This document shows positions 1 through 7,863 of a DNA stretch of 64,000 nucleotides, piece by piece. A program made the position numbers and the translations under genes. Numbering within the stretch: the first letter of the stretch is position 1; every line of letters begins with the position of its first letter. Under the pieces are notes generated by a model that saw only the letters and a program-made list of their open reading frames with translations, had not been told where the DNA came from and did no database searches. This DNA comes from Telmatobacter sp. DSM 110680 (GTDB taxonomy: Bacteria > Acidobacteriota > Terriglobia > Terriglobales > Acidobacteriaceae): the NCBI RefSeq assembly GCF_039994875.1, contig NZ_CP121196.1, positions 62,001 to 126,000 of the forward strand. Reading direction: 5' to 3'.

Positions 1-135
1 GGCATGGAACAGCACAAGATCTGCGCCGAATTCTTTAGCCTGTGCGACGGCGAAATTGAAGGCGCGCTCGTTCGAGGGAATCTCGGATGCAAAGAGGATG
101 GTGGAGGGCTTGCTCCAACCCGGCTTGTTGGCCAT
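1..135 (-). CDS. Universal stress protein (UspA family), N-terminal fragment
   Basis: Only the first 45 codons lie in the window; the rest is beyond position 1. The visible peptide starts MANKPGWSKPSTILFASEIP and continues into a stretch ending ADLVLFHA. This matches the first beta strand and first helix of UspA-fold proteins, which bind ATP or form dimers and help cells survive starvation, low oxygen or redox stress. The ATG at 133-135 is supported by a strong AAGGAGGT ribosome-binding site (141-148, minus strand). A CRP/FNR-type palindrome lies 77 nt upstream at 212-225, and the two heme-related genes on the other strand carry near-identical sites, so oxygen- or redox-linked control is plausible. 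The family call rests on a short fragment. Confidence 0.72.
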   Translation of the reverse strand, partial: MANKPGWSKPSTILFASEIPSNERAFNFAVAQAKEFGADLVLFHA

Positions 136-211
136 GGGGAACCTCCTTCAAGTGCTTAAAGATATTAGGCTGCTTCCAATGCGCTTACAGTGCCGCAGAC
201 CACACGGAAAG

Positions 212-225
212 GTGAGTTAAATCAC
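212..225. promoter_or_regulatory. CRP/FNR-type operator, copy 1
   Basis: GTGAGTTAAATCAC is a near-perfect inverted repeat of half-sites GTGA(T/G) and ATCAC spaced by 4 nt. It lies 77 nt upstream of the stress protein gene on the minus strand. The same architecture occurs at 388-401 and 1831-1846. The half-site spacing is that of CRP/FNR-family dimers; which member binds cannot be told from sequence. Confidence 0.5.
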
Positions 226-387
226 AGGTCGAATCCGTAGCTGGCACGACCTTGTTGCCTGATCCTCGACCCAGCGAGACGAACGTACTTTACGGGAGGA
301 TCACCCTGTTGACTTGGATTCTGTACTCATACCAATAATTTGTCCAGCCCGGAAAACGCTTGCCGAGATGAAATTCTCAATTATTTG

Positions 388-401
388 GTGATCTGAATCA
401 C
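388..401. promoter_or_regulatory. CRP/FNR-type operator, copy 2
   Basis: GTGATCTGAATCAC has perfect GTGAT/ATCAC half-sites around a 4-nt centre. It lies 75 nt upstream of the radical SAM start, a position compatible with activation of that gene. The 340-nt divergent region 136-476 holds no other gene, only this site and copy 1. Confidence 0.55.
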
Positions 402-476
402 AGATCGACCGGTCGCGAAGGTGCTCTTCTGTATGCGAAGCAAGGCGTTCTCCGCGCCGAGGAGGTTGGAAGTTTT

Positions 477-1688
477 ATGCAACAACAGCCAATGCATCAC
501 ATACCGGCCCGAGGTGGATTGAATTACGACGAAGCGCCGTTTCTAGCGATCTGGGAAGTGACGCAGTCGTGCGATCTGGCCTGCAAACATTGCAGGGCCG
601 CCGCGCAACCGATTGCGCATCCTGATCAACTGAGCACTGCTGAAGGCAAGGCCCTGATCGATCAGATCGCGGAGATGCATATTCCGATTTTCGTTTTTAC
701 CGGTGGCGATCCTCTGAAACGTCCTGATCTGTATGAACTGATTCGCTATTCGGCGGAAAAAGGCGTGAAGGTGGCGGTGACGCCGAGCGCTACTCCACTG
801 CTGACGCGGGACGCAATTTTCAAGATGAAGGAAGCTGGGGTGGTGCGGCTGGGGATTTCGCTGGATGGATCTTCGCCGGAGATTCACGACACGTTTCGCG
901 GATTGCCGGGTGCGTGGGCGCGCACGATTCAGGCGGTGGAATGGGCCGGGGAAGCAGGGCTGCCGATCCAGGTGCATACGACGATCAGCCGACATAACGC
1001 GAACGATCTCGATAATTTGTGCGCGCTGTTTGAGAAGCTCAATATCGTGATGTGGAATGTCTTCTTTCTGGTTCCGGTGGGACGCGGACAATTGGGCGAT
1101 CTGCTGAGCGGCGAAGAATTCGAAGATGTGTTCGGAAAGATTTACGAGTTGTCGAACCGCGTGAGTTTTCAGATCAAGACGACGGAAGCAATGCACTATC
1201 GGCGTTACCTGCTGCAGCATAATCTGCAGGAGCGGAAGATGGGGCATGGCGCTGGACATCCGATGGGCGGGGCGCACGAGTACGAACCGGGCGCGCCAGA
1301 GGCAGATGCGAAGACGCGGACATCAAACTGGATGACGCGGCGGGTGAATGACGGCAAGGGATTTCTTTTCGTTTCACACATGGGAAATGTTTATCCCAGT
1401 GGGTTCCTGCCAATTCATGCGGGCAACATTCGGGAGAAGCCGCTGGCGGATATCTACCAGAATTCGCCGATCTTTAAGGCGTTGCGGGACACGAAGCGGC
1501 TTGAGGGCAAGTGCGGCGCTTGCGAATACAAAGAGATCTGCGGCGGGTCGCGTGCAAGGGCGTACGCGGTTACGGGCGATCCTCTGGCGCAGGAACCTTG
1601 CTGCATCTATCAACCGAAGAATTGGGTGCCTACGGAGTCTCAGGCAGCGTGCCAGCCGGAGTTCCTGGGTCCCTTAGTGTCCTTATAA
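477..1688 (+). CDS. Radical SAM/SPASM protein, heme-biosynthesis-like
   Basis: A 403-residue radical SAM enzyme. The CxxxCxxC cluster that binds the SAM-cleaving 4Fe-4S centre is at residues 32, 36 and 39 (TQSCDLACKHC), followed by the glycine-rich FTGGDPL motif. A C-terminal SPASM-type cysteine set (GKCGACEYKEICGG and a later CC pair) would hold auxiliary iron-sulfur centres. Overall it resembles the NirJ/AhbD group, which acts on tetrapyrroles or peptides. The start has an AGGAGG ribosome-binding site at 460-465. The next gene is a porphyrinogen oxidase and both carry the same upstream palindrome, favouring a tetrapyrrole substrate such as heme side-chain modification or decarboxylation. 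A peptide-modifying role is possible, but no precursor peptide gene was seen. The substrate assignment is inference. Confidence 0.8.
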   Translation: MQQQPMHHIPARGGLNYDEAPFLAIWEVTQSCDLACKHCRAAAQPIAHPDQLSTAEGKALIDQIAEMHIPIFVFTGGDPLKRPDLYELIRYSAEKGVKVAVTPSATPLLTRDAIFKMKEAGVVRLGISLDGSSPEIHDTFRGLPGAWARTIQAVEWAGEAGLPIQVHTTISRHNANDLDNLCALFEKLNIVMWNVFFLVPVGRGQLGDLLSGEEFEDVFGKIYELSNRVSFQIKTTEAMHYRRYLLQHNLQERKMGHGAGHPMGGAHEYEPGAPEADAKTRTSNWMTRRVNDGKGFLFVSHMGNVYPSGFLPIHAGNIREKPLADIYQNSPIFKALRDTKRLEGKCGACEYKEICGGSRARAYAVTGDPLAQEPCCIYQPKNWVPTESQAACQPEFLGPLVSL

Positions 1689-1830
1689 ATACATAGATTT
1701 GTGGGTTGGGTGTATCGGGCAGGGCGAAAGCGTTGCCCGATATTTTTTTGCTGGGAAACTCCTCACCTAGATGGAGATCGGGACGGAGTGGGCCGAAGCA
1801 TTGGCTAAGTCAAACGCCGTTGGAACGAAG

Positions 1831-1846
1831 AGTGATTTAAATCACT
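1831..1846. promoter_or_regulatory. CRP/FNR-type operator, copy 3 (perfect palindrome)
   Basis: AGTGATTTAAATCACT is a perfect 16-bp palindrome containing GTGAT-N4-ATCAC. It lies about 100 nt upstream of the porphyrinogen oxidase start and is the most symmetrical of the three copies in the first 2 kb. Confidence 0.6.
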
Positions 1847-1947
1847 TGCCAGACGGGTTCAGGGATAGATGCTGGAGGTGAGGCCCTCGTGCGGTGCACA
1901 CCCCTGCGTACGCGGCCCGGTGTGATAAGAAGAGATTGAGGTCACGG

Positions 1948-3432
1948 ATGCGGGTAGCAATTATTGGAGGCGGGATTGCGGGAATGGCGGCCGCCTTTGA
2001 GTTGGAAAAGGCGCGCGCAGCGGGTGCAGACGTGGAATACACGCTGTTCGAAGCGCGGGCAAAGCTGGGAGGCTCGCTCGCATCGGAGACTGTAAATGGC
2101 GTGGTTCTGGAGCGCGGGCCGGATTCTTTTTTGAGCGAGAAGCCCGCGGGGGCCGAACTCTGCCGCGAACTGGGGCTGGCTGATCAACTGACGCCTTCGA
2201 ATGACGCCAACCGCAAGACTTACATCGTGGTGAAGAACAAGCTGGTTCCCTTGCCCGATGGGCTGATGTTCCTGATTCCCACGAAGCTTGTGCCGACGGC
2301 GCTGTCAGGTTTGTTCAGCCCGGCGACGAAGATCCGGATGGGGCTGGAGCTGCTGCATCCCCCTCGGCCAAGTGGTCAGGATGAGTCAGTGGCAGCGCTG
2401 GTGAAGAGACATTTTGGACAGGAGGCAGTGGATCGGCTGGCGGATCCGCTGTTGTCGGGCATCTATGGCGGTGATGCAACGCAGTTGAGCGCTCGGACGG
2501 TTTTGCCAAAGCTGGTGGAGATGGAGACCGAGTATGGCTCGCTGACTCGCGGCATGCTGGCGGCGCACAAAAAGATGCGGGCGAAGATGGCGGCTGCGCG
2601 GAGCTCAAGTGGAAATTCCGGGGGGCAGCCAGCAGGAGAAGAAAAGCGTTCTGCTCCGCGATCGATTTTTACGACGCTGAAAGGCGGCTTGCAGCAACTG
2701 GTGAATGCGCTGGAAGCGCGGCTCAATCCGAAGTGGGTACGGAAATCGACGTCGGTGAGCGCACTGGATCGCGTGGGTGATGGCTGGCGGGTGCGGTCGG
2801 GCGGAGCCGACGAGACCTATGACGCGGTGATTGTGGCGTCTCCCGCATGGGCTGCGGGTGGAATGCTGGCAGCGACGGATGCTGGGCTGGGCGACGAGTT
2901 GAATGGAATTCCCTACTCTTCTTCGATTACGGTGAACCTGGTATTTGACGAGGCGCAGCTGGGGCGGCTGCCGGATGGATTCGGATTTCTAGTGCCGGCG
3001 GTCGAAGGAAGAGCCATGCTGGCTTGCACCTTTGTGCACCGCAAATTTGCGGGACGAACTCCGACGGGTAAGGCTGTGCTTCGGGCGTTTCTGGGCGGTG
3101 CGAAGAATGAGGCGCTGCTGGACCAGAGCGATGAAGTTCTGGTGGCTACGGTGCGGCGCGAGTTGAGCGAGATTCTCGGGTTGCGCGTGGTGGGGCCGCA
3201 CATTCCTGCAGAGGCGACGCAGGTTTCGCGCTGGCGTCGTGCGATGGCTCAATATGCTGTAGGCCATCAGGACAGGATGAATCGCGTGAAAGAGCATGTA
3301 GCTGCACTGCCTGGGTTGCGGCTCGCGGGAAACGCCTATGACGGGATTGGCATTCCGGATTGCATTCGGACTGGACGAAACGCGGCTAAAGAATTGTTGG
3401 CGGAGAAGCAGGTTGCTGTTTCTAGTCGCTAG
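1948..3432 (+). CDS. hemG: Protoporphyrinogen/coproporphyrinogen oxidase, FAD-dependent (HemG/HemY type)
   Basis: A 494-residue flavoprotein oxidising porphyrinogen to porphyrin late in heme synthesis. The N-terminus MRVAIIGGGIAGMAAAFELE is the FAD-binding Rossmann fingerprint, and the ERGPDSFL and C-terminal NAYDGIGIPDCI segments are typical of this oxidase. The frame is open for 18 codons upstream, but the ATG at 1948 is chosen because the nucleotide-binding strand must start near the N-terminus and a GAGG lies just upstream. Whether the substrate is proto- or coproporphyrinogen III cannot be read from the sequence. The radical SAM gene upstream and the palindrome at 1831-1846 suggest a heme branch regulated by oxygen or nitrogen oxides. 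A weak stem-loop (about 3454-3470) follows the stop. Confidence 0.9.
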   Translation: MRVAIIGGGIAGMAAAFELEKARAAGADVEYTLFEARAKLGGSLASETVNGVVLERGPDSFLSEKPAGAELCRELGLADQLTPSNDANRKTYIVVKNKLVPLPDGLMFLIPTKLVPTALSGLFSPATKIRMGLELLHPPRPSGQDESVAALVKRHFGQEAVDRLADPLLSGIYGGDATQLSARTVLPKLVEMETEYGSLTRGMLAAHKKMRAKMAAARSSSGNSGGQPAGEEKRSAPRSIFTTLKGGLQQLVNALEARLNPKWVRKSTSVSALDRVGDGWRVRSGGADETYDAVIVASPAWAAGGMLAATDAGLGDELNGIPYSSSITVNLVFDEAQLGRLPDGFGFLVPAVEGRAMLACTFVHRKFAGRTPTGKAVLRAFLGGAKNEALLDQSDEVLVATVRRELSEILGLRVVGPHIPAEATQVSRWRRAMAQYAVGHQDRMNRVKEHVAALPGLRLAGNAYDGIGIPDCIRTGRNAAKELLAEKQVAVSSR

Positions 3433-3531
3433 CTTTTGACTCTTTGTAAAGCGCAACATTTCGGTTGCGTGTAAAAAGCAGATGCAGATCCTTCGACTTC
3501 GCTCAGGATGACGGTGCTGGGTAGGTCCGTG

Positions 3532-3577
3532 CTTTCCCACCCATGCGATGAAAGCTTCGCATGGATGGGGCACCCAT
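3532..3577 (+). repeat. Dispersed hairpin repeat, copy 1
   Basis: The segment has a 13-bp stem (CCCACCCATGCGA with TCGCATGGATGGG, one C-A mismatch) around a short purine-rich loop and ends GGGGCACCCA. Near-identical copies lie at 5552-5597 and 21745-21790, all between genes. Here it is preceded by a CTTCGCTCAGGATGAC segment, degraded forms of which recur near 3600-3650, 5640 and 16670. It behaves like a REP-type interspersed element. The stretch 3433-3698 holds no gene. Confidence 0.8.
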
Positions 3578-3698
3578 TTTCTTGCGGATTGAAGCGGCGA
3601 AAAGCAGATCCTTCACTTCGCCTACCCCGCAGCGCTTCTTTCAGGATGACACCTGCATTGCGAGTGAGGGAAGGATTGCCGGTTTAACTCGCATTCTG

Positions 3699-5459
3699 CT
3701 ACTTCGGAATAATGGGGAGGATCAGGGCGCTGGGGTGGGCGGTGTCGTGGTAAATCGTATTGGTGGCTTTGACGAAGGTGGAGTCTGTCGATGCTGGTTT
3801 GCCGGTGTTGAGGTTGCGGTCGAAGCGCGGGAAGTTGCTGCTGGATACTTCGAGACGGATGATGTGGCCCTTAAGGAAGACGTTGCTGGTGGACCAGAGA
3901 TCGACTTTATATTCGTTGATTTTGCCGGGCTCAAGAAGTTTGGCGGGACCGGTGGTGGATTCGCGGTAGCGGGCGCGGAGGATTCCTTCGGTCAGGTTCT
4001 GCACGTAGCCGTTGGGCCACACATCGACTAATTTTGCGGTGAAGTCGGTGTCGACGGCGGTGGAGGCGGCGTAGAGGTCCAACGTTACGGGGCCGGTGAC
4101 TTCGACGTCGCTATCGAGCGGGGGCGTGGAGTAGACGAGGACATCGGGGCGGGCTTCCACTTCTTTCTGATCTCGGGGGCCGGCGGGGAGATGCTGTGGA
4201 TCGCAGCAGAGGGGACCGCCGGTGGTGGGGACGGGGTTGGCGGGGTCGTAGGTGAAGCTGTCGGCGTGTTCGGATTTTGCGGATGCGATGGAGAGAGCGC
4301 CGTCACCTGTGGATGAGTTCGCTTTGCCGGTGGAGTGAAGCAGGTAGCGTGTGGATTTGGCGCGTTCGAGAGGCCACGCATCTTCGAATCGCCATTTGTT
4401 TTCGCCCATGACGAAGATCTTGACGGGGTGGGTGGCGAAGTCGTTCTGCTTGCCCTGGAAGAGGTAGTCGTACCACTCGAGGATGGTCTTGTTTTCGTCG
4501 TATTCCGCGGCAGCGGGACCAAAGTCTACGGTGCCGATGTGGCTCCCTCCACCGGCATGGCCGCCGATCATCATGAGCAGGTGCTGTCCTGTACGGGCCG
4601 CTTCATTGCCGGCGTGCGCTTTGAGGCCTTGGTAGTTGCGCAGCGAGCCGCCCTGGAAGATGTCGTACCAGGCGGCGACGGTGAGAGCTGGAACCTGGAT
4701 GTTCTGAAAGTTCTCTTCGATGGACCACTGCTTCCAGTAGTCGTCGTAGTCAGTGTGCGCGGCCCAGTCAAGGAAGTAAGGGGCGAGGGCTTGAGTGAGT
4801 TCAACGCCGGTGCGTGGCTTGGCGAGGTTGAATACCGGGAATTGCGTGAGAGGCAAGGTGTCGACCGCGGCGAGTGCGTTTGTGTCGCGGCGGATGGCGC
4901 GGTTGAGGGTGTCTTGCGCGAGGCCTGCGGTCCATGACTCGTTGAACCATTGCTCGAATGCGCCGCCCTGGTAGGTCCAGTTCTCGTGGTAATTGCTGGC
5001 CGTAACGACGGGGCATATTCCAGCGAGATGCGGCGGGTGGCCGATAGCGGCGAGCATCTGCGTGGCTCCGACGTAGGATCCACCGAACATTCCGACTTTG
5101 CCGTTGGAGTTGGGGAGCGCGGCAGCCCACTCGATGGTGTCGTAACCGTCCTCGGTTTCGTGCTTGAAGGGATACCACTCACCTTCGGAGGTGTAGCGGC
5201 CACGAACGTCCTGCACGACGACGAGGTAGCCACGGGCGGCGGCGGTACGGCCGAAGTCGGCTGCGTTGTTTTTATCGTAAGGGGTGCGCTGAAGGAGGGT
5301 GGGGTATTTGGCATCGCCGGCGGGGTGGTAGATGTCCGCGCGCAGGATGATGCCATCGCGGGTCTTCATGGGGACGCCGCGTTCGATGGTGATGTCGGGC
5401 GTGGTTTGCGCGAGGGCGATGGGGGCCAGGCAGAGGGCGATGAAGATTTGTTTGAGCAT
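3699..5459 (-). CDS. CocE/NonD-family serine hydrolase, secreted
   Basis: A 586-residue alpha/beta hydrolase of the X-Pro dipeptidyl-peptidase (S15)/cocaine-esterase family, which hydrolyses esters or amides such as acyl esters or glutaryl groups. A signal peptide (MLKQIFIALCLAPIALAQ) predicts export. The nucleophile elbow is GGSYVG near residue 125; an Asp in AAWYDIFQGG and a His in GGHAGGGSH complete a likely triad. The C-terminal third is the jelly-roll domain of this family (TGPVTLDLYA, IRLEVSSSNFPRFDRN). It stands alone, flanked by copies of the dispersed repeat. The physiological substrate is unknown; peptide or xenobiotic ester cleavage are both possible. Confidence 0.87.
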   Translation of the reverse strand: MLKQIFIALCLAPIALAQTTPDITIERGVPMKTRDGIILRADIYHPAGDAKYPTLLQRTPYDKNNAADFGRTAAARGYLVVVQDVRGRYTSEGEWYPFKHETEDGYDTIEWAAALPNSNGKVGMFGGSYVGATQMLAAIGHPPHLAGICPVVTASNYHENWTYQGGAFEQWFNESWTAGLAQDTLNRAIRRDTNALAAVDTLPLTQFPVFNLAKPRTGVELTQALAPYFLDWAAHTDYDDYWKQWSIEENFQNIQVPALTVAAWYDIFQGGSLRNYQGLKAHAGNEAARTGQHLLMMIGGHAGGGSHIGTVDFGPAAAEYDENKTILEWYDYLFQGKQNDFATHPVKIFVMGENKWRFEDAWPLERAKSTRYLLHSTGKANSSTGDGALSIASAKSEHADSFTYDPANPVPTTGGPLCCDPQHLPAGPRDQKEVEARPDVLVYSTPPLDSDVEVTGPVTLDLYAASTAVDTDFTAKLVDVWPNGYVQNLTEGILRARYRESTTGPAKLLEPGKINEYKVDLWSTSNVFLKGHIIRLEVSSSNFPRFDRNLNTGKPASTDSTFVKATNTIYHDTAHPSALILPIIPK

Positions 5460-5551
5460 GGTTTTTGTTGAGGTGAAACAAACGAGGACATTGTAACGGG
5501 GCAGACCTGAGATCGTTCTGTTCCACCGACGTGGAGTTGATTATGGTTCTT

Positions 5552-5597
5552 GCTTTCCCACCCATGCGACAAAGGCTTCGCATGGATGGGGCACCCA
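5552..5597 (+). repeat. Dispersed hairpin repeat, copy 2
   Basis: This copy has the same 13-bp stem as the copies at 3532 and 21745, with the loop CAAAGGCT. It lies between the CocE-type gene and the rhomboid gene and is followed by a diverged partner segment ending near 5670. Confidence 0.8.
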
Positions 5598-5666
5598 TGA
5601 TTGTGCGGATCGATGCAAGGTGCAACAGCAGATCTTTGGACTCTCCTCCACCTCGTTCAGAATCGC

Positions 5667-6332
5667 TCAAGAGAAACGGCGATAGGTCATGCGCTGCGGG
5701 CTGATGAAGAGCTTGGCGGTGACTACGCCGAAGAGGAAGCCGCCGATGTGGGCCAGGTAGGCGACTCCGCCGGTGCGGACTTGTGCCACGCTGCCGACGT
5801 TGAGGACCTGCATGACGAACCAGAAGCCGATGAGGAGCGCGGCCGGAATCAGCGTGATGCGGAAGAAGATGAGGAAGAAGACGAGGGTGCGAATGCGATC
5901 GCGCGGGAATGTGATGAGGAAGGCGCCCATGACGGCTGCGATGGCTCCACTGGCCCCGAGTGCGGGGATGCGGGAGAAGGGATCGCCGAGGATCTGCGCC
6001 GACATGGCGACGATGCCGCCGATGAGATAGAAGATGGCGAAACGGATGGGACCCATGGCATTTTCAATCTCGCGACCGAAGGCCCACAGGTAGATCATGT
6101 TGCCGATGATGTGCATCCAGCTGGCATGCATGAACATGGAAGTCAGAATCGTGATCCATGCGTGACCGTGAATGATGCGGTTGGGAACTGCGGACCAGAT
6201 ATAGACGAAGCGGTCGCCATAGGTCAGTTCCTGAAAGAAGACCCACACGTTGAGCACGATGATGAGCAGGGTGACGACGGCGAAGCGGGTCGGTGGACGG
6301 GAGGCATCGCCCAGAGGAATAAAGCCACCCAT
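5667..6332 (-). CDS. Rhomboid-family intramembrane serine protease
   Basis: A 221-residue polytopic membrane protein with about six hydrophobic segments. The catalytic serine is in GASGAIAAV near residue 130 and the histidine in AHIGGFLFG near residue 190; an HxxxN-like HIIGNM segment in the second helix supplies the oxyanion-hole residues. Rhomboids cleave transmembrane helices inside the bilayer. The ATG directly abuts the stop codon of the upstream ferritin-like/VIT1 gene, so the two are almost surely co-transcribed and translationally coupled. The pairing suggests turnover of a membrane protein under iron or oxidative stress, but no substrate is identifiable. Confidence 0.9.
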   Translation of the reverse strand: MGGFIPLGDASRPPTRFAVVTLLIIVLNVWVFFQELTYGDRFVYIWSAVPNRIIHGHAWITILTSMFMHASWMHIIGNMIYLWAFGREIENAMGPIRFAIFYLIGGIVAMSAQILGDPFSRIPALGASGAIAAVMGAFLITFPRDRIRTLVFFLIFFRITLIPAALLIGFWFVMQVLNVGSVAQVRTGGVAYLAHIGGFLFGVVTAKLFISPQRMTYRRFS

Positions 6333-7538
6333 TTACATTCCGCCCTTGCCGAGGAGAATACCGATGCCGTAGGTGACGGCGCCTTCGACCGCACCGACGA
6401 CAGTCATTTCGAGACCTGAGGACCACCAGGAGCGGATGGTGATGAGGCTCTTGGCGGCGCCCACCGCGAAATGTGCGATGAGGGAGACAACGGCGGCGGC
6501 GATGACAGCCGGCACTCCGCTCATAAAGAAGAACGGGATGATGGGGATCATGGCGCCGATCGCGGTTGAGAGAGCACCCGAGGTGGCGGAGACCATGGGG
6601 TTCGATAGTGCTTCCTCAGACGTGCCGAGACGTTCGCTCGCAAGTGCGCGGAGCATCTGGTCGGGATCGCTGGCGATGTGGTTGACCATGTGGTCGGCAT
6701 CGGCTTCCGGCAGCCCCTTGACCTGGTAGTAGAGGGAGAGCAGTTCGCGCGCTTCAGGGCCATTCATCTGGATGGCTTCGCGTTCGCGGGCGATTTCGGC
6801 GTGGTAGATTTCGCGCTCGCTTTTGGCGGCGAGGTACGCGCCGGATCCCATGGAGAGCGCGGAGGCGATCATGCCGGAGAGTCCGGCGAGGAGAACATAT
6901 TTACTGTCGCCGGCGGTGGCGCCCGAGACGCCGGAGACGATGCCGAAGATAGCGCCGAGGCCATCGTTGACGCCGTAGATGGCATCGCCGATCCAGGCGC
7001 CGGGCTGCTTGCGGCCTTCAGCACGCTTGGCGAGAAGTTCTTCGAGGACGGCTTTGGCATCGACTTTGGGTGCACCCGCGGGCGGTTGATAGTGGCCGCG
7101 CAAGAGGGAGCCCAGTTCCCTGTGGTGGTCTTTTTCGTCCTCGATGACGTGATCGAGGATGGCAATGGACCCTTCGTCGCCGAGGTCTTTGAGCTGCTTG
7201 CCGTAGTTGGCGATGTGGCGGCTTTCTTCGATTTCGAGACGGCGGAGGGCCATACGGACGCCACCCGCTCGATTGGCTAAGGAGTTGGCTTCTCCGCCGG
7301 GATTGCCGGTGTAAACGGGCTCCTGGCCTCCGAGTTCGACGATGCGGCCGTGCCAGAGGGCAGCATGCTCCCACTCGGCTCCGGCGAGGTGGCGCAGGAC
7401 CTGGGCGCGGACGGGGTCGTTATCGCGATCGGCGAGGGTCTTGTATGTGTAGTAGCCCTCCATCTCGGCTTGCCAATTGGCTTCGAGGGCAGCTAGAACT
7501 TTTTTCAACTTGGCGCTGCTCAGGGTGGTGGTGGCCAC
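6333..7538 (-). CDS. mbfA: Membrane-bound ferritin-like/VIT1 fusion (MbfA type)
   Basis: A 401-residue fusion. Residues 1-160 are a rubrerythrin/ferritin-like four-helix domain with carboxylate ligands in EANWQAEMEGYY, AEWEHAALW and a later EDEKDHHREL. Residues 180-400 are a CCC1/VIT1-type membrane domain (GDAIYGVNDGLGAIFGIVSG) with about five helices. In alphaproteobacteria this architecture exports iron and protects from peroxide. The start is GTG with an AAGGAG ribosome-binding site 8 nt upstream. It is the first gene of an operon with the rhomboid protease. A 13-bp palindrome at 7690-7702 lies about 150 nt upstream and could control this gene or the divergent transporter. The gene symbol is given by architecture. 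Confidence 0.87.
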   Translation of the reverse strand: MATTTLSSAKLKKVLAALEANWQAEMEGYYTYKTLADRDNDPVRAQVLRHLAGAEWEHAALWHGRIVELGGQEPVYTGNPGGEANSLANRAGGVRMALRRLEIEESRHIANYGKQLKDLGDEGSIAILDHVIEDEKDHHRELGSLLRGHYQPPAGAPKVDAKAVLEELLAKRAEGRKQPGAWIGDAIYGVNDGLGAIFGIVSGVSGATAGDSKYVLLAGLSGMIASALSMGSGAYLAAKSEREIYHAEIAREREAIQMNGPEARELLSLYYQVKGLPEADADHMVNHIASDPDQMLRALASERLGTSEEALSNPMVSATSGALSTAIGAMIPIIPFFFMSGVPAVIAAAVVSLIAHFAVGAAKSLITIRSWWSSGLEMTVVGAVEGAVTYGIGILLGKGGM

Positions 7539-7689
7539 GGGTGCGTCTCCTTGCGTTGTCTTGAGGATACGGCATTTTGCGCTGGAATCGCAGGGACGTA
7601 GACGGCGGAAAACAGGCTAGCAATGCTGGACTGGGTGAATGGCGGCGTGTAGTCCGCACAGGACTTGATATCAGTTGGCCACATCACTT

Positions 7690-7702
7690 CCCCAATTTGG
7701 GG
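7690..7702. promoter_or_regulatory. Palindrome in the mbfA/transporter divergent region
   Basis: CCCCAATTTGGGG is a perfect odd palindrome about 150 nt from each flanking start codon in the 325-nt intergenic region 7539-7863. A TATAGT box at 7710-7715 just beyond it could be a -10 element for the rightward transporter. Nothing else was found in this stretch. The regulator is unknown. Confidence 0.35.
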
Positions 7703-7863
7703 TTTTACGTATAGTGTTGTGTGCAGCAATTTGGCCGTAAATCCGGCTGCGAATTGCAATCCCAGCATCAACAAGCTGGTCTAAATGAGAGCGCGAAGAA
7801 CGCACGAGCGCTTAATGTGCCCTAACCGGGCGAAATTTTTGATGAACAGGGGAGCAAACCAGC

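Noticed and set aside
241..262. Sigma54 -24/-12 promoter (TGGCACG with TTGC downstream)
   Set aside because: The TTGC element is 2 nt too far from the GG for sigma54 spacing.
543..1277. 244-codon open frame on the minus strand
   Set aside because: It is antisense to the radical SAM gene, whose iron-sulfur motifs are unmistakable.
5601..6419. 272-codon acidic open frame on the plus strand
   Set aside because: It is antisense to the rhomboid gene; the Asp/Glu-rich sequence results from reading the membrane-protein codons in reverse.
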